Positions 34,501 to 46,500 of a DNA stretch of 64,000 nucleotides are shown one piece after another. Source of the DNA: Colius striatus (taxonomy: Eukaryota; Chordata; Aves; Coliiformes; Coliidae); NCBI RefSeq assembly GCF_028858725.1, contig NC_084763.1, positions 5,580,001 to 5,644,000 of the forward strand. The letters are read 5' to 3'. The notes beneath the pieces were generated by a model that saw nothing but the letters and a program-made list of their open reading frames with translations, was not told where the DNA came from and ran no database searches. Numbering within the stretch: position 1 is the first letter of the stretch; each line of letters opens with the position of its first letter. The position numbers and the translations under genes were made by a program.

Positions 34501-37500
34501 GACTTAACTGCAAAATGCAAGACAAAAAGAGCAAAACAGGAGTGCTTTGCCTTTATGTCAGAAACAAAGCCCAGTGCTACAGTACTGACCCATTGTCAGA
34601 GGATTCCTCTAAGATGATGCTATTGGTCTTGTTGTCTATCGTAATGTTAGAGATGTCTCCCCCATAGAAACTGGAACGTGGAGTGCTGACGCAGCTGGAA
34701 ATGACTGAGTTCATAGCAGAGGACTGGTTAGAGCCTGGGATATTCATTGGTGACGGAGTCATGGACCTCTGCTTCACAACTTGGTTCACGTTTCTCACCG
34801 TCTCGAAGACCCGCTTCTGATGACTGGTAAGACATGCACACACAGGGTTAATAACCACACACTGCCCTTCTTACCTTTAGAAAGTACAGAGAAACAGGTA
34901 ATAGCTTGTTAAGGGCCCTTCCTATTCACAGCTCCACCAACCACCATGTCTTTATAGTTTCTGCGAAGTGGAATGCACAGGGTCCCATGCTTGCTACACT
35001 CTGGACATTACATTCCATTCATCAACGTAATATTTCCATCATCCCACAATATTTTAGACAGAACATTGGAGAATTATGTGCATCTATGAATCTTAATTTA
35101 CTCTGCTTAGCATCTTTATGCAAGCAAGCCTTGTATCTTTTCTTTTTGAAACTAATTTCCAATCCCTTAAACAGATTTTAAAATACACAACTCAAAAAGA
35201 TAATAATAATGGACCAAGAATCTAGTGGCAGGCTGTCAAGGCTGGAAACCTAATTTTTTTACCTACTTCTACAGTTGATTCATCACCATTGCCCTGATAC
35301 CATGACCAGCATTGCTCATCTGCTTCAGATCAGATGACACTTGAGCAGAAATTTCTTGACAAAATAAGCTTGCAGTTCCTTGTGCTACAGAACTGTCATT
35401 GGTGCCTTGGTTTACAGTTCACCAATTGCTGAACACAGGAACAGCACATCCCTTTCAGTTTAAAGGTAACACTGCCAGGGTATAACAACAGCAGCATGCT
35501 TGCTGCTATTTAATGTCATTCAGATTTCTTTCCTTCTGTCCCTGAGTGATCAACAGTTACAATCTTTGAGTATAGGCACTGAGTCTATAGTTGTATACCT
35601 TTAAGAAGCTGAATCTAAGAGCATCTATCAATACATAGTCCCACAGAGGTCACAGTTACAACTGCTGAACAAACAAATAAAACCAAGGCAAGCCATGAAA
35701 CCCTAAGAGTTATCCCTCTTTGGTATGTCCACAGCAAAAATACTTTAAAGAAGTTAAACTATCCTTAAGCTAGACTACTCTGGAAGGGCAAAAGGATCCT
35801 ATGAGGTTTGAGCATGCTCACATCTTTCTGATCTTACAGTTTTCTTTCACTCTGTCAAAGCTTAATTTACTATTCTTGGCTCATGCTCAGAGAAGGCTGA
35901 AGTATATGTCAAGCTTTTTGTAAGTATACTTAGAAAGTTTCTGGAAAGTAGCTGCTGCACCTTCCCTCCTGACTGTCCCTTCTTTGTAATTCCTGCTTCT
36001 CTAACAGACTGACTAAATGGGATGAACTTGTTTCAAATTAACCAGTCCACGTGTTGCACAAGTAAGTGAGATAAACCTATTTAGGAGTACATGTGCACTA
36101 CTAATTTGGATTACACATGCAACTGGTGTCAGTAGGGCCATTTCTGCCAAGCTTATCTATCTATAGCCTTTGGGCTGTCACAAGTACTTAACTTGTTTCA
36201 AACCACTCTCTTGTCTAATCCAGGAGAACTTTATCACAGGCATAATAGGCATCATATTGTAAGTACTCAATCACTCTGAATCCCATTATGCACTGTGCTC
36301 CCTGTAAAAAGTGGATTAGATCAGTAATTTCCTGCTAACTTCTGTTACAAAACCTAAAGAGAGAACCTGAGGACCTGAATTAATTTCCTAATCATGAACT
36401 GAAGAAACCTGGCATGGTAACACACAATAAAACACACCGTTTCTCATTCCCAGCACTCAAGAATGAGGAAAAAAAGCTTGTAAGGCAAGGCAAAACCAAC
36501 ACATAGGCATCATCTTCTGGTGGCTTTAGCAGAAAATACTACTCAACATTTCATTTTCCTTTCTCTCTACTGTTCACACTCTACCAGAAGAGTATAGCTC
36601 AACTATTTCCTGTCTTTTCCTCTCTCATCAAATAACAATTAGCTTCAGAAACAATCAGTCAATTAGGAACCAATTCTTTTCAGTCATACGCAAAGTCAGG
36701 AGAGTCGGGTTCATCTAAATGCAGCTCTTTCCTCATTGACCCTTCTATCTCTGCTGCCAAAGAGTCCTGTTAAAAACAATCACAAAAGAAAAACAGGGGT
36801 TACAGTATTATAGAGGTTGCCATTGCATAAAGTAACTAATTACTTACTGAAAATAGCTAATAAGGTGTTTTTCCAGAAATAAAGAGAAAGATTTAAACAT
36901 TACAAAGCTGGAAGATTAAGGAATATATCTAAATCATTGGACAATTACTACTTAGCTTCATAGTGCTACAGTATTTAGAATCTGAGGACACATCATAGCT
37001 ATCAAAGATTCTTAAAAACCAATCAGCAGCAGAATTCAGGTGACCAATTCCCCAGCCTACACTCCCTACTCAGTAACATCCACTTTTCATGCATCAACTT
37101 CTGCTTCATTTCATTTAAAATAAACAGAAAATACTCCTTGCATTCACATTCCCCACCCACCCACATAAAAGATGTGGTTCATGGCATAAAACATTTCAAA
37201 CTTCTCCCCTAGGGTTAAAGGTGACAGGTTATTGATTTTCCACTGCTGGTCACTAAGTTTTTCCACCTAAATTAATTAGGTGCAGGGTTTAAGTGTCAAA
37301 CATTCACAAACCTAAATGATCTTTGGTGCTATGATTCAAGGTCTGAAAAGAATTTTTCTAGAACACACATAAGCCCTTCCCAGCACAAACACACTTTTCA
37401 CAGCCTTCAACTGCATGTGTGCAAGTGCAACTTGTATTATTAAACACCTGCATTTTGAATTGGCCTGTGTTCAGCCTCAGAAGGGAACACAAAAAGGCAA

Positions 37501-40500
37501 GCTAAGTCTTTCTTGGCAATTTATTTCTTGGGAGCACAACTATAATCTGTGTTCTTCCTGAGCTGTTAAGACCAGAAATGGCTTGAAGACATGAAGGATT
37601 CTGCTGCTTGATTACATTAATGGAACTCAAAAGAAAAGTCACTGGTATTACTGCCCTCAGAGGTAATAGAATTAATCCAGAGATACACAGGCAAACTGAG
37701 CCACATACTGAACTTATTACATAGACATTGTTAACCACTCTTTTTTCTCCTCACTTGAAGGTACTGCATACTCCCCATACTTTAAATGTACAATCAGATA
37801 ATAAAATGAAACTAGGTAAACAAAGTCACCAACACCAGTGACACTGCCATAACTGATGTTGCCATAGTAACATTAGCAACAGATATTCTTTTAATGAACC
37901 ACTGAATTTTCAGTGACCCTAAAGCAAGAATATATGTGTGACCTTTTCAATTATCAAAGAACTAGAATATATAGCATAACTAGAGGGATGTCACATCTGG
38001 GAACCATTGCTTATGTTATCAGGAAGTTATACCTCCAAGGATATTGAGGAAAACAGGAAGCTCCTACTGAAAATCAGCCACCACGGTACAGAGGATGCAT
38101 AGCAAAGATGTATAGAACTGTAGAACAACCTACTAATGCAACCCACGATTCACAGCATAAGCACAGCCAGTTGCAGCTTGGACATAACACTGCAGCAAAA
38201 CCAAGTGTGCGAAAGACTGATAACTCAGGTACCGTTTAACATCGTATAAATGCACATTTCACCTATGTTCACAGTTGGCCTGGCATCCTGAGGCTGTAAG
38301 CCAGATGCATATTGCCTTTGGTTGGTTGTTTTCTGCTATGTGCAGGGTTTGGGGTATTTTTAAATCTACTTACCATAGGGAAGAGTCCGAGAGAGTGGTA
38401 CCGACGTGAGATGGCATTTGGCATTGTCTTGTTCCTAAGGTTTTTCAGCTCTTCTTGAGCTTCATGAAGCATCTCCATGCACTCTGCATACTTGTCTTCC
38501 AGCTCTCGCAACTGTAACACACAGAAAACAAGACAAGACCTTATGGGCTGCACTATCATCACAAAAAGCCTGCCAATTCTTTTACGATAGTTAAAGGATA
38601 ATGATGTAGGGAAGAATATTCTATTTTAAAGTAAGAGGATTCCAATAAGTGAAGTGGGGAGGTGGACACATGCATGTCAATGCAGGAAGGAATTGCCTGC
38701 TCCATCTCCTACCACACATGTCCACATGAAGCCACTGTCAAGGAGAAGATACAGAGCTAAAGGTACCTTTAGTCTAATCAGGTATAGTACCTACTTACTG
38801 CCATGACCCCCACAGTGGCAAACGGCATGGGAAGAGGGTAAGACATTTCCCAGTGTTCCAAAGCTCTTAGCAATTTTAAAACCAAGACTTACACACATAC
38901 AAGTATGTATGTAAGACATATAACTTCCAATATGCCTTATTTTTAGCTTGACTTTCTCAGGAAACACAGCTTGTGTAATCACTGTCTGCAGGTGTCTGTG
39001 TCAGTTCCTGAGCTCATTGGTCACTTCAAGTTTGGAAAGGGGCAGAAGTCTCAAACACCACATTCCTATACATTTCATAAAAATAAGCTACTTGGCTTTG
39101 AAACAGAAACCCCATTCATGTCCTTTTACTAAGACAAGGATGGAGAAGAACTATTTCAGTTTCTGTGGAGCATCACAGACACAAAAGGTTCATCAGCAGG
39201 AAAGGCTTAAACTACCAGCCTAGAGAAGTCAACCTCTAAAGGGGTTCCTAAATAGCCCCCTGAGGCTGAGTTTTTCAAAATGTGGGCCATTTGAAGCAGG
39301 ACAGAATAGGAAGGAAAAAGTTAACTCTACCAGGAACATAAATACTCCTTCATTCCTTACACATAAGCATTATTATTTAACACTTTTGATCCATCTTAGA
39401 CTAAAAGACTCTCATGGTAAAGTGAACAGCCATTGCCCTACTATTAAATCACTGTAATACTAATTAATGTACTTGCCTCTGCTGTAAGCTGTCTCTGGGC
39501 ATCTTTAGCAGCTCCCAAATGCTGGACAAGTTCCTCATTTTCAACTGCACACTAAAATATGACAAAATAATGTTATAAATACTGTGATGTTTTGTCCTGT
39601 GGTTATGTTCGTATCCTACACAAGTTAAGAAGGAGAACTCTAACTTGCCTCAAGACCCTCTCTGCAGCAATATTAGTCCATACAGGTTGGTTTGAAAACA
39701 TTTAAAATGTTAACATAAGAATACCCAGCATCAGTCTGTGCCCTGCTAAATCAACCTCCAAGACCCTGAAAAGGAACAAGTATGTGCCCACTGAAATGTG
39801 TGCATTGATATTCTTGTCTTACCCAAGTCACTAAATTCAGTGCACAACTTCACATCTAATATTCAAATAAGATTAACTACTGTAGTTGATCTCTCATATA
39901 TACATCTTCTAATAAATTGATGCTTTCTAGCCAAGTATGCCAGATATTCAACACCAAAAAAGTCACTCAGATATGGAGGGTGGAAAAATTCCTTTAGGCT
40001 TTAGTATACAGATCATTGGAACTTGTCTTTCAGCTACAATAGTAGTGATTCACAGCAGTAGTCTTGCAACTGGATTCCTTACAGCTTTTGCCTTTTTCTG
40101 CAGATCAACTATCTGAGAGAGAAGATGGGTGATTTCTTCTTGCTGCCGGGCAGCATCTTCGTTTTTCTTGGCTAACTCTTCGGAGATGTTGGCAATCTGG
40201 ATGTTTGCGTCCCCTTTAAGAAAAGCAATCACAATGAACAATCACAAACCCAAAGCCAGGAAAGCAAGCAGAAAGATGTTCTTTTGAAACATCACTTGAT
40301 TCAGCAGAATGCTGCCCCAATACACAGCAAAGTGTTTCTGACAAACAACAAGACACAAAAATCAGAACGATATCAAATTCCTATATGACCTGATCTAGGT
40401 GAACCTCCTTCTGCAGGGGGGTTGACTAGATGATCTCTAAAGGTCCCTTCCAACCCCTACCATTCCTCTATGATTCTATGAAATGAGAAGTGAAAAGAAA

Positions 40501-43500
40501 TAAGGACATACTTAGCTCTTTTACACAGTCATTGACAAGCTGTTGTTCTTTCTCTTCATAAGTAATGGTTTCAGTCTTCAGCTGACAGGCCTATTCAAGA
40601 AATCCACATCAAATATGCTACATTAGCACATTTATTCTTTGCCAGGCTGTTGCTGCATTTCCATCTGCTTCAGAAAGATAAGCTATTCTAACTAATCCTT
40701 CAGGAAGGCAGTAAGAAACTACAGTTTTTGCCTGCCCTCCCTCATGTTCTGGAAAAAGGAGGCAGGTGAACATTCAGCAGAGACATTAGTGTGTGGAGGA
40801 TCTTGCAGCATTTTCCCCACACCCCCACTAGGTGTCACTTGGGTATTTTGCACTACAAATTTTAAACGACTAACAAAAAGCCCTGAACGTGTAAAAGACC
40901 AGCATGTAGAGCTTGTTTATCTAGTCCCAATAGACAGACTATTATCAGAACTAAAAGGCAAGAAAAACACACTTGACCTAAAACAGCAACAGTTCAACTT
41001 GAAACAAAAATTGAAAACACTTAATGTCAATTTAGGCGACTCATTTATACTTTGACAAACACTGAACTGGTATCAGAGAGACCATTCCAGTCTACAAACT
41101 TCAGAACTGCAGCTAAAGTCACCCATCATCTACCAAATCAGCCCTTTAAGAGCTTTTCCCAAGTGCAGCACTGGGCTCCAAAACCTGCCCATGCTCTTGC
41201 CTATTCTTTCAGCAAGGAAGCCACTTAGAATGTAGCTTCAAGTAGCTTCAATGTTTCAGTCTTGCCTTCATTTGGATAATGGATGGTGATGAAACAACCA
41301 CAAAGAGATCCATGTCACATGTGGAATTGTATACTCTTAATTAGACTCTCAACTTTTAATACTCACTTCTCAGTACCCGTGTTCTGGCATTTAAATGAAC
41401 AACTTTATAAAGCAAAACACAAAGGAAGCAATTTCACCTCAGATCTAAGCACAACATTCTCCTCTTCAAGGTCCTTGAGTTTCTTCTGAAGAGAATCCAA
41501 ATGAAAGTAGTTCTGAACGGAGGAAGAAGATTCGTTCCTCTTCAGCCTTGTAATGAAAACAACAGTTCAAACTCATTTTTATCTGTATTGTGGCCAATAT
41601 CACAGAAGAATAGACTGAACAGAGGTCTCCAAACCAAACAGAGCTATGTGAAATACAGCTTGCTCATGACACTATGTGTGGGCAGCAATATATTTGCAGT
41701 CATTTTTTAAAGAGAACATTTTGTAAACTTCTTGATTATTCCACGCATTTCCTAAGGAAAAGTTTTCAGCCAAGCCTAGGAGAAAGGAAACTACCTTACC
41801 ACAGGGAGCAATCCAAGAGCTTCCTGATGAATGCTGCATATGCTTCACCAGAATGCAGCAATAACTCTGCAAACAAGGGCAGACATCCCCTCAGAGCCTG
41901 TGATGATGTTCAGCCAGCTAATTGCTTGGAACCCATGCCATAAGCCATGCTTATTTCCTTCCAGTCACTTGGAATTCTTGCACAGTGCCTTCAGGTCCTT
42001 CAAGCACAAAGGTCACACAGGTGGGACGTTCCAGCACAGAGTGCAAAGGTACACAGTGTAGTGAGGTGCTATAAGTGCGACCTATGTCTGTCTCAGCACC
42101 ACAATGACCTCGTTTCTGTAAAGCTGCAGCGCTGCATCAGCAGCCTCCCTAGGAACACTTCCCTCCCGACTCTTGTTGGCACCCAAACAGCCAGATGGGC
42201 CGGTGCAAACCCTTCCAGCTGGTGCCATGAGTCCCATTTATAGTTACAGACAAGACACAGATTGTTCTACTATTTTTCAAAGCTATTGCACTGTCCAAAG
42301 TACTCATGCTTGGTACCAGATGAAGGTTCAACGTTGTAGATGGATTAAACTTACGGTGTGGAACAGATGGACTCTGGCTCACTTTCTTCAGCAGCACTGG
42401 TATAAAACTGGAGCAGCTCATCTTTCATGGAGAGCTCATGCCGCAACTGAGAAACCTGTGCAAAGAAAGAGCTTGCAGATCAGCAAGTTGATTTTCTAGG
42501 TGCATTCTTTAGTAAAATCCTTAAAAACTAGCTAGTTATTCATCCTCCAAGCATCATCTTCAGACTAAATCAAGAGGTCAAGACTGGAACAGACCAGAAT
42601 CAGTTCCCTTATTCCTTAGGGAGAAGGAAAAGTGTACATTTAAAATTAGTCAGTAAATGTTGTTTTTAAGACATTAAAGAAATGCAGCTATCCACTGCTA
42701 AAACATGTTTCTCTTTCACCTTCTTTAAGATGAGCAATCTCTAATGCAGTAAGTATAGATTCATATCCACTGAAATGGGTACATTGCAATGGTATTACCA
42801 GAAACTAATGCAGCACAATCAAGTCACACTGCTTTAACCCCTTTTAAATGATGTCACCTTCTGGCTTGGATATAGACCTTGCAGATCTCAGATACAGATG
42901 TTCCTTCCTCTCCATCAGGCTTGAGACAAAATTACTAAACTGTCTGTTGAGCTGCACAACACTAAGACAAGGGCTCCCATTCTGAAGTTGCTGCAACGAG
43001 GAGGCTGCAGTCAGTCTCTAGGTGTAGTTTGGGATTTTGATGACTGAAACTTGAGTCTAGTAAAGGGGTATCAAAAAGGAACAAAACATCAAAACTGGGT
43101 GGTTAAGATACCCTGCAATTGTGAGCTCCACAAACTTCACCTTGGTTAACTTATATTGTGATTCTCCACGAAAAGGGTTAAAAACCCAATTACACAGCAG
43201 CACTTGCACCACTTCACAGATGCAATTTAAGACCCAAGTGGCAAGAGATTAATTTTTATGGCCTTGCACAGCTATAAATAGCATAACTGATTAGACAGAT
43301 CTGCTCCATTCCACTTTTACTGCTAGACTTGGCCCTCAGTCTTCACTTTCCAATGCACAAATTGCAGACCGTACTTGTTTTTATTAGATCTCTGTTTTTT
43401 TGTACAGTAGGCATATTTATGTTTGTAGTTAGTTCTGGCAAAAAAAATCCCTAAAGAACATCAATAAAATAGATTTACCCTGAATTTTTACCTCACAAAA

Positions 43501-46500
43501 AGCAGACTCAAAGCAGTAAAGCACTTAAACTTCACAGATTTTTAAGCAAACAAGGTCATTTACTTTACTGAGGCTCTTCTGTGTAATGAGATGTGCTAAG
43601 GCACCCAGTCCTGAGACATGGGTTCTAAAATGCAAGGGGCAAAATCTCACCATAAGCTACATTTTAGAACACTATGAAAAGGAAGTTAAAAATCAGTGCA
43701 TTAATTTTGGGAGGTTTGCTTTCCCCACTTCAAGAAGAGCTAAAAAGTCGAGCCAAAAAAACCCCAATTTACTTCCCTACAGCACATTAATATCTTGAAG
43801 TAGCAAGGATTCAGAGACTGTCAGTGGGTGAGCACTAGATCATCTCCAATTTTTGCTACACTTTTTTCTCTATGAATTAAAGAGACTGGGGTTACTATTT
43901 TTATTGCCAGTTCTGAGCATTCCAGTTCTCCAAAGGAGGGTGAACAGACAGAAAGGGTGACCTTTTAATGGACAAGGCCCAGAGGCAATGGGCACAAACT
44001 GAAACACAGGAGTTTCCCTCTGAATACCAGGTACAACTGTGTTATTGTGAGGGTGATCAAGCACTGGCAGAGGTTGCCTGAAGAGGTTATGGAGTTTCCA
44101 TCCCTAGAGATATTCAAACATTGTCTGGATGTGATTCTGGGCAAGCAGATGTATGTAGTACTACTTAAGAAGAGGGTTTGGACAAGGTGACCTCCTGAGG
44201 TCATTTCCAATCTTAATCATACCATGAAATGTGAGAAAATTCACTGCAGTAACTTGACCCCAGCCAGCAACTAAGCACCCACCAGCAAAACACATACTCT
44301 GCCTCCACAACTCCCATAGCATGGAGAAGACAGTTGGAAGCACAAAAGCAAGAAAAACTCCTGGGCTAAAATAAAGACAATTAAATCACAGAATGGTGGG
44401 GGGCTGGAAGGCATCTCTACAGATCATCCAGCCCAATCCCCTGCTAAAGCAAATTCCCCTTGATCCATGGGCACAGGAATGTGTCCAGGTGGGTTTGGAA
44501 ACCTCCCAAGGAGGCTCTACATCCCTCCTGGGCAGCCTGGGCCGGGGCTCCCTCACCTCAGCACCAAAGCAGTTTTTCCTTGGGTTTAAGTGGAACTTTT
44601 TGTATTACAGCTTATGTCCATTACCCCTAGTCCTATTTCTGGACACTACAAAAATGTGTCACCCCATCCTCCTGACATCTACCCTTTAGGTATTTATAAG
44701 TATTGATGAAGTCTCCCCTCAGACTCTCTTCTCCAAACTAAACAGCCTCAGGCCCTGCAGCTTTTCCTCATAAGAAAGATGTTTCCATCCCCTGATCATT
44801 CTTGTAGCCCTAAGCCCTTAATAAGTGAAGCAACAATGCAAAATAAGGAATTTATTCATTATATCCTACCAGCAGGAAGATGTCCAGCCACTTCCAGGAA
44901 AGCAAGGCCTTGGCACACATAATTGTTATTCGTGAAGACTAATGCCATAATCATCCATGTCCCAGTTTCACATAAGGTATAGAGTACCCCCTGGTCAGTT
45001 CAGGTCAGCTATCCCAGTTATGCCTCACCCCAATACCTCTTGCACAGATGGGTGGCAGAGGAGAAAACCAGAGAGGCTGGATGCTGTGAAAGCACTGCTC
45101 ACCAATAACCCAGACACTAGTTGTTATCAACAGTTTCACTCCCAAACCCAAAGTGACCCTGCTTCTGCAGGGGGGTTGGACTAGATGATCTCTAAAAGTC
45201 CCTTCCAATCCTACCATTCTACGATTCTATGTAGCATGCCATGAAGAATATTAGCTCCATCCCAGCCAGACCCAGTACACATTTTTACATTGCAAAGCAC
45301 AGGATTTGTTTTATGAACAGAAAGGACCTTTTCTGCTCTTGCACAAGCCACTGCAAACACTACCGTGCTAGCCCTGAACAACATATTGTTAGCAAGCAAG
45401 CCAGACATGTTGCTAGGACACAGGAAAAACTTAAGCTACTTAATGGCATGGCCAGAAGGTTTTTGTCAGGACAAGTCTGGTAGGTCAAAAAGATGTAAGG
45501 CTAAATTATTCATGCCGTGATACGTTGACCAATAAAACCAATAAAGCCAGACAGAACTTGCTATATATTACAGAAACCACAGATTCCCAAGACAAACCAC
45601 TTTTAGGCTGCTTTTACAGAATTTTAAAAGCACTAAATTCATTCTCTTCTCTTATCTCTTTCCCTTGGAGGCAGTTATCTTAGTTACCATTCTGTTCAAA
45701 TACTCAAAATTCAGCACTAATGGAAAACGTGAAAACTACTCAAGATAGATTTTCAACATACAAAAATGCCATGACTTCAAAGCCTGAGGAGCTCTGCCTG
45801 AAAAGCATCAATTTCTGAAGGAGTCAAAATGACAGCGTGAAAAATGAGTGTTGATAGAACATATGGCCCAACATATCAAGCCACCTGGTAAGAGGCTTAT
45901 TTTTGGTGTTGCCTTTCCTAATGGTGCTCCTGAGTCCCTCTAAACAAAAATAGACCTGGACAGAGGCAACTCATCCCTGTCCACCACTTTCTGGGGATAT
46001 GGTATGAATGCACTGCCCAGGCAGTGTGCACATGCCTAGTAAATGCCACATCCATCTGTGCACACATTAATTGATTTGCTACATTATGGGATTGGGCAGC
46101 AAGCAATGGCACTCCAATGGTACAGAAGAGAATTAGACCACATCAAAGGATATTATTTCTACGTGTGTGCTCCATCATCATTTCTTGCACATCTGGGATC
46201 CCTTCATCTCCATTTAATTCATCAGCCCATCTTGGTTATAATTCAAAGACCTCCCACATCCCTGAGTAGTTTTACTGAAGCCATTCTTTAAGTTCTTAAT
46301 CCACCATGGTTCATTGTTCTGCTTTCCCTACAACTGAGCCCAAAACTACATATGGACAGATTCACAAAGCAAGATCACTATCCCAGAACAGGAGAAACAA
46401 CATTTGGCCCTAGTTCCATTTAGGAAGTCAGAATTCAGCAACACTTTATTAGTTGGAGGTAAAGATGTCCTTCAAAGCATTCTGCATAGTTCCCCCCAAA

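Noticed and set aside
36681-36690. Exon 10 as a terminal exon ending DFAYD-stop
   Set aside because: The GTATGA donor makes an exact phase match to HQKRVFET in the next exon, as in known TRAK1 proteins. Truncation remains only a minor possibility.
44393-44689. 98-codon open frame in TRAK1 intron 3
   Set aside because: It lies wholly inside a CR1 element and is antisense to it.
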